Of a stretch of DNA of 64,000 nucleotides, positions 37,041 to 45,603 are shown one piece after another (within the stretch, counting starts at the first letter, position 1; the number at the start of each line of letters is the position of its first letter). The translations under genes and the position numbers were made by a program. The stretch comes from Stenotrophomonas pavanii (GTDB lineage: Bacteria > Pseudomonadota > Gammaproteobacteria > Xanthomonadales > Xanthomonadaceae), in NCBI RefSeq assembly GCF_900101175.1, contig NZ_FNFQ01000008.1, positions 165,871-229,870 of the forward strand, written 5' to 3'. The notes beneath the pieces are model-generated. The model was not told the origin of the DNA. It worked only from the letters and a program-made list of their open reading frames with translations, and did no database searches.

Positions 37041-37637
37041 ATGCGGGCCTCCCGTCTTTCCAGCGCTGCCGTCGCCTGTGCCAGCGCCCTGATCCTGTCG
37101 GCCTGTGGTGGCCGCGCCGCCGACAGCACCGTGCTGCGCGAGTCCTTCGACTCCGGCGACACCTTCTCGCGTACCGTCGAGGGACGCCCTGCGGAGGCCT
37201 GCGAGGCGGCGCGCCGCACGCTGCTCAGCCAGGGCTATGCCATCGCCCGTGCCGATGATGCCCAGGTGGAAGGCAACAAGAACTTCCAGCCGCGCGAGGA
37301 CGATCATGAGCAGCTGGTGCTGCGCATCTCGTGTGCGCCGCGTGGCGGCCAGGCGCTGGTGTTTGTCAGCGCGGTGCAGGACCGTTACGCGCTGAAGAAG
37401 AGCCCGACGTCGGCCAGTGTCGGCGTGGGCGCATTGGGCTCGGTGTCGCTGCCGTTCGGCAGCAACGACGACTCGCTGGTGAAGGTGGCCAGCAGCACGG
37501 TCACCGATGCCGAGTTCTATCGCCGCTTCTTCCAGCGCCTGCAGCAGTACCTTCCCGCTGCAGCGGGCGCGTCTTCGCCATCGCCATCACCGGCCACAGC
37601 GCCGGAACCCGCACCGGCGGCGACGGACCAGGGCTGA
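37041..37637 (+). CDS. DUF2242-family lipoprotein
   Basis: A 198-aa lipoprotein from ATG 37041 with AGGAG upstream and a lipobox LSAC (Cys22). The mature part begins with the conserved ESFDSGDTFSRTVEGRPAEACEAARRTLLSQGY and continues EGNKNFQPREDDHEQLVLRISC, the DUF2242 pattern. It ends with a Pro/Ala/Ser tail. Function unknown. The next gene starts two bases after the stop, so the pair is likely an operon. Confidence 0.85.
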   Translation: MRASRLSSAAVACASALILSACGGRAADSTVLRESFDSGDTFSRTVEGRPAEACEAARRTLLSQGYAIARADDAQVEGNKNFQPREDDHEQLVLRISCAPRGGQALVFVSAVQDRYALKKSPTSASVGVGALGSVSLPFGSNDDSLVKVASSTVTDAEFYRRFFQRLQQYLPAAAGASSPSPSPATAPEPAPAATDQG

Positions 37638-37639
37638 GC

Positions 37640-38893
37640 GTGCGCGGCAGGTGGCTGAGCGTGGCCCTGCTGCTGGTGCCATCGTGGGTCGTGGCAGCGC
37701 CGTCGCTGGACTGTGCACAGGGCCTGCTGCAACGGCTGGGCTGGCGCTTCGAGGACGCGGCCGTGAGTGCACCGCAGTTACACGGTGGCGCAGTGTGCAC
37801 GCGTGCGTCGCTGGCTGCGGCGCAGGCCGCCGGCGATCTGCAGGTGCGTTGGCCAGCGGCCCTCGCCCCGACCGCACGGCAGGCGCTGCTGCAGCAGCTG
37901 CTGGATGATCCGGCCACGGTCTGCGCCTACGCGTTCGAGCTGGGCGCAGCCACGCGGCGTGCGACGCAGGCGCTTGAGGGCAATCCCGGATTCCGGTTCT
38001 CCGGCCTGCAGCTGGGCTGGATCGGCTTCGGCGTGCGCGGTGCGCCGGCACAGGGGTGGCAGCGCACGCGCAGCCTCGGCCGTGGCTTCATGCCCAGTGC
38101 GGGCAACAGCCGCGCACTGGAGGCGTTCTACAGCGGGGCCGTGCGTGCCGAATGCGGTGTCGGTCGCCAGGTTGCGCAGCTGGCCACCCAGCGCGAGCTG
38201 TACGGCGACGCTGCGTTCGACGCCGGCTTTGCGGCGGATGAACTGTCGATCGGCACCTTCCTCGCGCTCCACCGGACCGACAGCATTCTGCTTGGCGCGC
38301 ACGCGGGTGATTTCTTCGCTGATGGCAAGGCAGTGCGCACCTCGGCGATGGGACGGCAGGCGTTCGTCGGCGTGCCCGGTTTCATCGAACATGTGTACGA
38401 CAAAGGCACGCTGGACGACCTGAGCAACCAGGCCGAGAACTTCGTGGTGGTCGAGGTGGGCGAGGATGCTGCGCGGGCGCTGGCCACGCACGGCGGACTG
38501 GCCTGGTATGACCAGCGCAATGCCGAGGTGTGGGCACTGGCGCAGGACATACCGCGTACCGGCCAGCGCTACTTCGAGCGGCTGCTGTACGAGCGCGATC
38601 CACAGCTGCGCGCACGGCTGGCGCCGCGCTACCACGCGGCGCTGGCACGCATGGACCAGCTGCTGGACGATCCGTTCTACCAGCAGTTCGTGATCTACGT
38701 GCATCCACGCGGTATACGTCCCATCGGCTACCACATCGCCCGGCTGCTCGACCGCAACCCGCGAACCCCGTTTTCGATCGACCTGGCGGTGCACAATCTG
38801 CACACCACGCTCTACCGGCGTTGGCGCGAGGCGCAACTGCGCCACTGCGCGGCTACCGGCAGGCCAGGCAGCCTGACCCTAGACCCCAACTGA
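37640..38893 (+). CDS. Secreted protein, 417 aa, possible Tgl-like transglutaminase
   Basis: From GTG 37640 (VRGRWLSVALLLVPSWVVAA), a Sec signal peptide cleaved near residue 20. The family is not firmly recognised. A core pattern recalls Bacillus spore transglutaminase Tgl: an Ala-Glu-Cys helix start (E171-C172, RAECGVGRQVAQLATQ), a Gly-Asp after a hydrophobic stretch (HAGDFF), Ala-Glu-Asn before a beta strand (E266, QAENFVVVEVG), and His-Gly (H284). Tgl uses Glu-Cys plus Glu-Asn in this order. The surrounding ~240 residues have no Tgl counterpart. This is a pattern-based hint only; a purely structural secreted protein remains possible. The gene ends 10 bp before gnd. Confidence 0.6.
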   Translation: MRGRWLSVALLLVPSWVVAAPSLDCAQGLLQRLGWRFEDAAVSAPQLHGGAVCTRASLAAAQAAGDLQVRWPAALAPTARQALLQQLLDDPATVCAYAFELGAATRRATQALEGNPGFRFSGLQLGWIGFGVRGAPAQGWQRTRSLGRGFMPSAGNSRALEAFYSGAVRAECGVGRQVAQLATQRELYGDAAFDAGFAADELSIGTFLALHRTDSILLGAHAGDFFADGKAVRTSAMGRQAFVGVPGFIEHVYDKGTLDDLSNQAENFVVVEVGEDAARALATHGGLAWYDQRNAEVWALAQDIPRTGQRYFERLLYERDPQLRARLAPRYHAALARMDQLLDDPFYQQFVIYVHPRGIRPIGYHIARLLDRNPRTPFSIDLAVHNLHTTLYRRWREAQLRHCAATGRPGSLTLDPN

Positions 38894-38903
38894 AGGTGAA
38901 ACA

Positions 38904-39809
38904 ATGGACATTGCAATGATCGGCCTTGGCCGCATGGGGGCCAACATGGCCCAGCGCCTGCATCGCGGCGGCCACCGCGTGGTCGGCTACGACCCGGGCG
39001 AAGGCGCCCGCGAGCGCGCCGCCGAGGCGGGCCTGGAGGTGGTCGATTCGCTGGCCGCCGCCGTGGCCGCGCTGCCGGTGCCGCGCGTGGTGTGGCTGAT
39101 GGTGCCGGCCGGTGAAACCGTCGACCAGACGCTGGGCCAGCTGACCCCGCACCTGGCCGAAGGTGACATCGTCATCGACGGCGGCAACTCCAACTACCAG
39201 GACTCGATCCGCCGCGCCAGGGCGCTGGCCGAGGACGATCTGGGCTACGTCGACTGCGGCACCAGCGGTGGCGTGTGGGGCCTGCAGGAAGGCTACAGCC
39301 TGATGGTCGGTGGCGAAGCGTCGGTGGTGGAGCAGATCGCACCGCTGCTGCGCACGCTGGCACCGGCCGAGGACCGGGGCTGGGGTCGTGTCGGCCCGTC
39401 CGGCGCTGGCCACTTCACCAAGATGGTCCACAACGGCATCGAGTACGGAATGATGCAGGCCTACGCCGAGGGCTTCGCGCTGATGGAGCGCAAGCAGGAA
39501 ATGGAACTGGACCTGGCCCAGGTCGCCGAGGTGTGGCGCCACGGCAGCGTGGTCCGTTCGTGGCTGCTGGACCTGAGTGCCGAAGCCCTCAAGCGCAATC
39601 CGTCGCTGGATGGCATCGCACCGTACGTCGAGGATTCCGGTGAAGGCCGCTGGACCGTAGCCGAAGCAATCGCATTGGACGTGCCTGCACCGGTGATCAC
39701 GCTGTCGCTGCTGGAACGCCTGCGTTCGCGCGAATCCAATTCGTTCACCGACCGCCTGCTGTCGGCGATGCGCAATGAATTCGGCGGGCACGCGATCAAG
39801 AAGTCGTAA
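38904..39809 (+). CDS. gnd: 6-phosphogluconate dehydrogenase (decarboxylating), short GndA type
   Basis: A 301-aa NAD(P)-dependent enzyme converting 6-phosphogluconate to ribulose-5-phosphate. Rossmann motif MIGLGRMGANMAQRL at residues 5-19, substrate signature DGGNSNYQDSIRRA near 92-105, and catalytic segment GAGHFTKMVHNGIEYGMMQ (Lys/Asn) around 165-185. At ~300 aa it belongs to the short class that lacks the E. coli Gnd C-terminal duplication; this class is often NAD-specific. It starts 10 bp after the upstream gene with a GGTGA ribosome site. Confidence 0.94.
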   Translation: MDIAMIGLGRMGANMAQRLHRGGHRVVGYDPGEGARERAAEAGLEVVDSLAAAVAALPVPRVVWLMVPAGETVDQTLGQLTPHLAEGDIVIDGGNSNYQDSIRRARALAEDDLGYVDCGTSGGVWGLQEGYSLMVGGEASVVEQIAPLLRTLAPAEDRGWGRVGPSGAGHFTKMVHNGIEYGMMQAYAEGFALMERKQEMELDLAQVAEVWRHGSVVRSWLLDLSAEALKRNPSLDGIAPYVEDSGEGRWTVAEAIALDVPAPVITLSLLERLRSRESNSFTDRLLSAMRNEFGGHAIKKS

Positions 39810-39819
39810 GCACTGCGGT

Positions 39820-39907
39820 GGGGTCAGAGCCCTTCGGCGTTGCCGAAGGGATCCGACCCCAGGCAGATCGGGGTCGGATCCCTTTCCGCAGGAAAGGGCT
39901 CTGACCC
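39820..39907. repeat. Inverted pair of GGGTCAGAGCCC / GGGTCGGATCCC palindromes
   Basis: Unit 1 at 39820-39860 reads GGGGTCAGAGCCCTTCGG...CCGAAGGGATCCGACCCC; unit 2 at 39870-39907 is the inverse, GGGGTCGGATCCCTTTCC...AGGGCTCTGACCC. Each folds on itself and the two pair with each other. Related units lie at 2215-2252 and 63480-63517. Confidence 0.88.
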
Positions 39908-39984
39908 ATGCAGCCAGGCGAGCATGGCTCGACTCTACAAGAGCCATCTCACGGATAGCCGCCTTTTGCTGTTGCTGTTGAGGT

Positions 39985-40007
39985 TGCCGGCCAGCGGCCG
40001 GCACTAC
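39985..40007 (-). repeat. Single SMAG unit
   Basis: A reverse-orientation unit (TGCCGGCCAGCGGCC...ACTAC) lies between gnd and the convergent oxidoreductase, unpaired. Confidence 0.9.
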
Positions 40008-40040
40008 CGCTTCTGCGGGTGCAGGGCGCAGCCCTGCCGA

Positions 40041-41084
40041 TCACCCCAACGCGATCCGCCGCCCTTCGCGCGCGCTGTCCATGCCGGCCTGCAGCAACCG
40101 CATCAGCTGCAGGGCCTGCACCGGGCTGACCGTGGCTTCGCCGTCACCGTGCATCGCCGAGGCGAACTGTGCATACAGGCGGCGGTAGTCGCCGGGCAGG
40201 TTGTCGACGGTGCTGCGCTGCACGTTGTCTTCGGCATCGCAGCGCACCAGCTCGCCATGCCGCGGATCAATGCCCCAGCCCGGTGCGCCCGGCGCAACGC
40301 TGCGGCGCAGCTGCGCCTCCTGTACGTCCAGTCCGTGCTTGATCCAGCTGGCGGTGCTGCCATGCACGCTGAAGTGCGGCGTCTGCGCTGCCACCAGTGA
40401 ACCGGCGTGGACGATCGCCCGATGCCGCGGGTAGTGCAGTATCGCGTGGAAGTAATCGATGCCGCCGCCGCCTTCGCGCTGCACGGCCAGATCGGCATCG
40501 ATGGCGTCGGGCCAGCCGAACAGCACCAGCATCTGGTCCAGCAGGTGCGGACCGAGGTCGTACCACAGGCCACTGCCGGGCCCGTCCTGTTCGCGCCAGC
40601 GGTCGCGCACCTGTGGCCGGTAGCGGTCGAAGTGCGCGTGGCACTCGGCCACGTCGCCCAAGGTGCCTTCGGCCAGCAGCGACTGCAGGGTGAGGAAGTC
40701 GGCATCGAAACGCCGGTTCTGGAACACGGTGGCGATGCGCCCGGCGTCGCGTGCCGCAGCCAGCACCGTTTCCGCTTCGGCCACGTCCAGTGCGAACGGC
40801 TTGTCGACCAGCACATGCTTGCCTGCCGCCAGCGCCGCGATGGCCAGTGGCGCATGCTGTTCGTTGGGCGTGGCGATCACTACGGCATCCACGGCCGGAT
40901 CATCGAATACCTGCTGCGGCGTGGCACGCACGTGCACATCGCTGAACGTCCGCAGCAGCGTGTCGCGTTGTGAACTGACAATGCTGTGCAGCGCCAGCCC
41001 GGACGTGTGCTGGATCAGCGGCGCATGGAAGACGCGGCCGGCGAAGCCGTAACCGATCAGGGCCAGTTGCAGGTCGGGGCGCAT
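40041..41084 (-). CDS. Gfo/Idh/MocA-family oxidoreductase
   Basis: A 347-aa protein starting MRPDLQLALIGYGFAGRVF with a GGAG ribosome site. Rossmann motif GYGFAGRVF near residue 11, second-strand and VVIATPNEQHAPLAIAAL segment, and the signature HVLVDKPFALDVAEAE around residue 93. The C-terminal domain carries FQNRRFDADFLTL and YDLGPHLLDQMLVLFG, which match the YvaA/scyllo-inositol dehydrogenase-like branch. The true substrate is unknown. It is not closely similar to the Gfo/Idh protein at 2303. Much longer open frame upstream is antisense to the kinase gene and rejected. Confidence 0.88.
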   Translation of the reverse strand: MRPDLQLALIGYGFAGRVFHAPLIQHTSGLALHSIVSSQRDTLLRTFSDVHVRATPQQVFDDPAVDAVVIATPNEQHAPLAIAALAAGKHVLVDKPFALDVAEAETVLAAARDAGRIATVFQNRRFDADFLTLQSLLAEGTLGDVAECHAHFDRYRPQVRDRWREQDGPGSGLWYDLGPHLLDQMLVLFGWPDAIDADLAVQREGGGGIDYFHAILHYPRHRAIVHAGSLVAAQTPHFSVHGSTASWIKHGLDVQEAQLRRSVAPGAPGWGIDPRHGELVRCDAEDNVQRSTVDNLPGDYRRLYAQFASAMHGDGEATVSPVQALQLMRLLQAGMDSAREGRRIALG

Positions 41085-41255
41085 GGCAGGGCTCCGGCAA
41101 TGGGGAAGGGCAGGGTAAACGACGATGGCGGACGAGCCCAAACTGAACCATTGGCATCGCCGGGCTGCCGATTCACGGCAGCATGACCGCAACGCCACGC
41201 CTGCTCCACGTGCGCTTGTCCAGACTGGCAGCACATTCCGAAGGAGTACGACACG

Positions 41256-41639
41256 ATGAGCAATACGACCCGCACGCTGATTGCCTCGGCCCTGACGCTG
41301 GGCCTGGCCATGTCCTCCTCGGCCGCATTCGCCAAGGATCCGGCCGCGAAGAGCCCGCCGACCAGTGCCCACCCGACCACCCATGCCGATCGCCATGACT
41401 CCAATGAGCCGGTGACCGACACCTGGATCACCACCAAGGTGAAGGCTGACCTGCTGGCCAGCAGCAACGTTCCGGGCACCGAGATCAAGGTGGAAACCGT
41501 GAACGGCGTGGTCAGCCTGAGCGGCGCCGTCGCCACGCAGGCGGAGAAGGACAAGGCAGTCAATACCGCCAAGGGCATCAAGGGCGTGACCCGCGTCGAT
41601 GCCGCCGCGCTGAAGGTCAGCGCCGCCGCCAAGCGCTGA
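41256..41639 (+). CDS. Periplasmic BON-domain protein (OsmY-like)
   Basis: A 127-aa exported protein: signal peptide ending AFAKD about residue 27, a His/Pro/Thr-rich spacer (PPTSAHPTTHADRHD), then one BON domain (residues ~52-122: DTWITTKVKADLLASSNVPG, VVSLSGAVATQAEKDKAV, IKGVTRVDAAALKV). OsmY-like proteins bind membranes or phospholipid and are induced by osmotic stress; OsmY has two BON domains, this has one. GAAGGAG ribosome site. An inverted repeat GCTGCCG/CGGCAGC at 41164-41182 lies upstream and may be regulatory. Confidence 0.9.
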   Translation: MSNTTRTLIASALTLGLAMSSSAAFAKDPAAKSPPTSAHPTTHADRHDSNEPVTDTWITTKVKADLLASSNVPGTEIKVETVNGVVSLSGAVATQAEKDKAVNTAKGIKGVTRVDAAALKVSAAAKR

Positions 41640-41662
41640 ACAGCCACCACGCGTTGAACAGG

Positions 41663-41688
41663 GTGGGCGCCCCGCAAGGGGCGCCCAC
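41663..41688 (+). terminator. Probable terminator hairpin after the BON gene
   Basis: Strong 11-bp stem GTGGGCGCCCC / GGGGCGCCCAC with a short loop, lacking a T-run; either an intrinsic terminator of weak type or an mRNA 3'-end hairpin. Confidence 0.6.
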
Positions 41689-41832
41689 TCGCGTATGGGG
41701 CCGGCTGCGTGAGCCCGTTCAGCCTGCCGCGCTTCCGGCTCCAGAGTTGTGACCGCCTGCGCTATATTGCCGGTTCCGCCGCAGCCGGGCTCCGCCCCGG
41801 GTCCCGCTCCGCGGCCGTGCTGACGAGGAACT

Positions 41833-43650
41833 ATGGCGCTGGTTTTCAGTGACGACATCTGGGACCGCTGGCGGTTGCCGGCCCTGGCGCTGGCGGCTGC
41901 CGCGATCATCGTGGTGCCGTGGTTGACGCTGCGCAAACTGCAGCAGGACAGCGAAGAGGCGATGGCCTGGGTCAACCATACCCAGGCCGTGGGCGTGGCA
42001 CTGCAACAGCTGCAGGCCGATGTGCGCGACGTCGAATCGGCCGCCCTGACCCTGTCCAAGGGCGTGGATGCGCCCGGCCTGCGCGAGCGCATGGCCAAGG
42101 CCAACGACATTCCCGGACGGCTGGCCGAGCTGGGGCGGATGACCCGCGACAACCCCGAGCAGCTGATCCGCATTGGCCGCATCGAATCGATGCTGGACGG
42201 CCGCCTGGCGGTGGCGCGCGAACTGGCCCGGTCCGAACCGAACAGCGACCAGCGCGAACTGGTGCAGGACCTGAGCACGCGGTACCCGATCCGGGGCCTG
42301 GTGGAAGAACTGCAGGCCAGCGAGCAGACGCTGCTGGCACGGCGTGCAGAGCAGGCCGCGCGCCAGCGCAAGCAGACCGAACTGGTCGCGTGGAGCTCGC
42401 TGGTGATCCAGCTGGCGCTGCTGGGCCTGGTGCTGTGGCTGCTGCAGCGGCAGATCGGCCGCCGCCTGCATGCCGAACGCCAGTCGCTGCGCTCGGCCGC
42501 GCGTGCGGCGTCGGTACTGCAGACCGTGCGCGAACCCATCGTGCTGCTCGACCGCGACCTGCGCGTGCAGCTGCACAACCCGGCGTTCGCCGAACTGTAC
42601 GACCTGCAGGACGAGCGTGCCGATGGCCTGCTGCTGGAAAACCTCGGCGACGGCGCCTGGCGGGATACGGTGGTGCGCCAGCGCCTGGCCGATGTGTTGT
42701 CGCGTGGCCGCGAGCTCTGGGACTTCGAGCATGAGCAGCGTACCGCCGATGGCATGGTGCGCTACATGATGCTCAATGCGCGCCGCATGCCGCTGCCCGA
42801 CACCGATGACGAGGTGGTGCTGCTGACCATCAGCGACGTCACCCTGCAGCGCGCAGTGCAGTTGCGCGTGGAAGAGCTGAACCGCCAGCTGGAAGGCAAG
42901 GTCGCGCAGGTGTCCGAGGTCAACCGCGAGCTGGAAGCCTTCAGCTATTCGGTCTCGCACGACCTGCGCGCGCCGCTGCGCCACGTGGCCGGATTCTCCG
43001 ACAAGCTGTCGCGCCACCTTGGCGATGCTGCCGATGACAAGAGCCGCCACTACCTGGAGGTGATCTCCAGTTCCGCCCGTCGCATGGCGGCGCTGATCGA
43101 CGACCTGCTGGTCTACTCGCGCCTGGGCCGTGCGGCGATGCGCCAGCAGGCCGTGGACATGCAGTCGCTGGTGGCCGATACCCGCGCCATGCTCGATGCC
43201 AACCTGCAGACCGAGGCCGAGAACAGCGGTCATGCGCACCGGGTGGAGTGGAGCATCGCGCCGTTGCCGATCGTGGTGGGCGACGAGAACATGATCCGCC
43301 AGGTCTGGCTGAACCTGCTTGGCAACGCGGTGAAATACTCGGGCAACCGTGAACCGGCGAAGATCCGCGTGGACTACCAGCCGCAGCCCGATGGCGGCCA
43401 TCAGTTCACGGTCAGCGACAATGGTGCAGGCTTTGACATGGCTTACGCCGGCAAACTGTTTGGTGTGTTCCAGCGCCTGCACAAGGCCAGCGATTATCCG
43501 GGCACCGGCATCGGCCTGGCCAGCGTGCGCCGCGTGCTGACCCGCCATGGCGGCCGCATCTGGGCCGAGGCCGAGCCGGACGTCGGCGCCACCTTCCACT
43601 TCTACCTGCCTCCCGCGAACGACGCGGACAAACAAGGGCCTTCTGCATGA
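41833..43650 (+). CDS. Sensor histidine kinase (CHASE3-like/PAS/HisKA/HATPase)
   Basis: A 605-aa membrane kinase. Transmembrane helices at ~16-34 and ~180-205 flank a helical periplasmic domain of CHASE3 type (TLSKGVDAPGLRERMAKAND). A PAS domain follows (EPIVLLDRDLRVQLHNPAFAEL), then HisKA with phosphoacceptor H376 in SYSVSHDLRAPLRHV, and a HATPase domain (NLLGNAVKYSG, DNGAGFDMAYAGKLFG, GTGIGLASVRRV). The short LFGVFQRLH form resembles phytochrome-type kinases. The stop overlaps the next gene as ATGA. Together with the two following genes it forms a phosphorelay operon; the signal is unknown. Confidence 0.94.
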   Translation: MALVFSDDIWDRWRLPALALAAAAIIVVPWLTLRKLQQDSEEAMAWVNHTQAVGVALQQLQADVRDVESAALTLSKGVDAPGLRERMAKANDIPGRLAELGRMTRDNPEQLIRIGRIESMLDGRLAVARELARSEPNSDQRELVQDLSTRYPIRGLVEELQASEQTLLARRAEQAARQRKQTELVAWSSLVIQLALLGLVLWLLQRQIGRRLHAERQSLRSAARAASVLQTVREPIVLLDRDLRVQLHNPAFAELYDLQDERADGLLLENLGDGAWRDTVVRQRLADVLSRGRELWDFEHEQRTADGMVRYMMLNARRMPLPDTDDEVVLLTISDVTLQRAVQLRVEELNRQLEGKVAQVSEVNRELEAFSYSVSHDLRAPLRHVAGFSDKLSRHLGDAADDKSRHYLEVISSSARRMAALIDDLLVYSRLGRAAMRQQAVDMQSLVADTRAMLDANLQTEAENSGHAHRVEWSIAPLPIVVGDENMIRQVWLNLLGNAVKYSGNREPAKIRVDYQPQPDGGHQFTVSDNGAGFDMAYAGKLFGVFQRLHKASDYPGTGIGLASVRRVLTRHGGRIWAEAEPDVGATFHFYLPPANDADKQGPSA

Positions 43651-44087
43651 CCACTCTGCGCACCATCCTTCTCGCCGAAGACAGCCCGGCCGACGCCGAA
43701 ATGGCGATCGATGCCCTGGAAGAGGCGCGCCTGGCCAATCCCATCGTGCACGTCGAAGACGGCGTGGAAGTGATGGACTACCTGCTGCGTCGCGGCGCCT
43801 TCGCCGAGCGCGAGGAAGGCCTGCCGGCGGTGCTGCTGCTGGACATCAAGATGCCGCGCATGGATGGCCTGGAAGTGCTGCGGCAGATCCGCGAGCACGA
43901 GGAGCTCAAGCGCCTGCCGGTGGTGATCCTGTCGTCCTCGCGCGAGGAAAGCGATCTGGCCCGCAGCTGGGACATGGGCGTGAACGCCTACGTGGTCAAG
44001 CCGGTGGATGTGGACCAGTTCTTCGGCGCAGTGCAGACCCTGGGCAAGTTCTGGGCGTTGATCAACCAGGCACCGGAACTCGAGTGA
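43647..44087 (+). CDS. Single-domain response regulator (Rcp1-like)
   Basis: A 146-aa receiver domain with no output domain. Acidic pair E11-D12 (LAEDSPADAEMA), phosphoacceptor D66 in LLLDIKMPRMDG, Thr/Ser switch in ILSSSREESD, and Lys in VVKPVDVDQF. The insert between beta-2 and beta-3 (YLLRRGAFAEREEG) is typical of Rcp1 regulators that partner phytochrome-like kinases. It probably shuttles phosphate from the upstream kinase. The start overlaps the kinase stop, and the hybrid kinase begins 4 bp after its stop. Confidence 0.95.
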   Translation: MTTLRTILLAEDSPADAEMAIDALEEARLANPIVHVEDGVEVMDYLLRRGAFAEREEGLPAVLLLDIKMPRMDGLEVLRQIREHEELKRLPVVILSSSREESDLARSWDMGVNAYVVKPVDVDQFFGAVQTLGKFWALINQAPELE

Positions 44088-44091
44088 GCCC

Positions 44092-45603
44092 ATGCCCCTG
44101 ACCGGTCCCGCCCTGGGGGCGCTGCGCATCCTGCTGGTGGAGGATTCACCGGAAGATGCCGAGCTGATGTCCGAACAGATGCTCGATGCGGGCCTGGACG
44201 CCCGTTTCGAGCGCGTCGAGAGCGAGGCTGAGCTGCGCCAGGCACTGGCCGCGTTCCAGCCGGACATCGTGCTGTCCGACCTGAGCATGCCGGGGTTCTC
44301 CGGTGATGATGCGCTGCGCATCGTGCGCGAGACCTCGCCGGAAGTGCCCTTCATCTTCGTCTCCGGCACCATGGGCGAGGAGAACGCGGTGGCGGCGCTG
44401 CAGAAGGGCGCCAACGACTACATCATCAAGCACCTGCCGGCACGCCTGCCCTCGGCGGTCGCGCGTGCGATCCGCGATGCACGCAGTGCGGTCGAGCGCG
44501 CACGCGTGGAAACCGAACTGATGCGTGCGCAGCGCCTGGAAAGCCTGTCCCTGCTTGCCGCCGGGCTCAGCCACGACCTGCGCAACATCCTGCAGCCGTT
44601 GCTGATCATGCCGGACCTTCTGAAGGCCCGTACCGACGATCCGCAGCTGCACCACCTGGCCGATGTCATCGCCGAGTGTGGCCGCCGTGGCCACGAGATG
44701 GCCGAATCGATGCTGTCGTTCGTGCGCGGATCGCGCAAGCCGAGCGAGCGCATCGAGATCAAGGGCCTGTTCGATGCGGTGGCCCTGCTGTTGCGCAGCA
44801 ACGTGCCCGACGCCGTGCGCCTGGAACTGCAGGTGCAGGATGAAGGCCTGGTGGTCGACGCCAACTACACCGAACTGCAGCAGGTGATGCTGAACCTGGC
44901 GCTCAACGCGATCCAGGCGATGCCCAACGGTGGCCGCCTGAGCCTGACCGCCAGCCATGCCGGCCAGCGCGATGGCGTGGACTGGATGCGCATCTGCGTG
45001 GCCGATGAAGGCATCGGCATGGACGCGGACACGCTGTCGCACCTGTTCAATCCGTTCTTCACCACCAAGGCCGATGGCACCGGCCTGGGCCTGATTTCCT
45101 GCAAGCGCATCGTGGAAGGCGCCGGCGGCAGCATCCATGTCAGCAGCCAGCCGGGGCAGGGCACCTGCTTCGAACTGCGCTTGCCCATGCACGAAGCCAG
45201 CGACGGCAGCGAGCCGATCGAACAGCTGGTGGCGTTGGGCAGTGGCCAGTCGATCCTGGTCGTCGACGGCGAAGCCACGCGCCTGTCGCTGCTCGGCAAT
45301 GCGTTGTCCAGCCAGGGCTACCAGCTGCAGCTGGCGTCCGACGGCCCGGCGGCGCTGCGCTGGATGCAGCAGGAGGCGATGCCGGCCCTGGTGATCGCCG
45401 ATGCCGGTTCCAAGCTGCTGCCGGCCAGCCAGCTGCTGGGCGAGATGGCCGCGTTGGGCTATCGCGGGCCGGCGCTGGTGCTGGAGGATGCCGCGGTGGC
45501 CGTGCCCGCCGATGCGTTCCCGCCCGGCGTGGAGGTGCATGTGCTGCGCAAGCCGCTGCAGATGCAGCAGGTGTTCCGCGCGGTGGCCGAAGCGCTGGGC
45601 TGA
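44092..45603 (+). CDS. Hybrid response regulator/histidine kinase (REC-HisKA-HATPase-REC)
   Basis: A 503-aa cytoplasmic protein. N-terminal receiver with D63 (LSDLSMPGFSG); a kinase core with H161 in AAGLSHDLRNILQPL, N-box NLALNAIQAM, GMDADTLSHLFNPFFTT and GTGLGLISCKRIV; and a divergent C-terminal receiver (SILVVDGEATRLSLLG ... LVIADAGS ... LRKPL) that keeps the likely Asp and Lys but has an atypical acidic pair. It can take phosphate at the front and pass it on at the end. No output domain is in the operon, so the downstream target lies elsewhere. The last 48 bp of the gene are copied nine more times in the array that follows. Confidence 0.93.
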   Translation: MPLTGPALGALRILLVEDSPEDAELMSEQMLDAGLDARFERVESEAELRQALAAFQPDIVLSDLSMPGFSGDDALRIVRETSPEVPFIFVSGTMGEENAVAALQKGANDYIIKHLPARLPSAVARAIRDARSAVERARVETELMRAQRLESLSLLAAGLSHDLRNILQPLLIMPDLLKARTDDPQLHHLADVIAECGRRGHEMAESMLSFVRGSRKPSERIEIKGLFDAVALLLRSNVPDAVRLELQVQDEGLVVDANYTELQQVMLNLALNAIQAMPNGGRLSLTASHAGQRDGVDWMRICVADEGIGMDADTLSHLFNPFFTTKADGTGLGLISCKRIVEGAGGSIHVSSQPGQGTCFELRLPMHEASDGSEPIEQLVALGSGQSILVVDGEATRLSLLGNALSSQGYQLQLASDGPAALRWMQQEAMPALVIADAGSKLLPASQLLGEMAALGYRGPALVLEDAAVAVPADAFPPGVEVHVLRKPLQMQQVFRAVAEALG

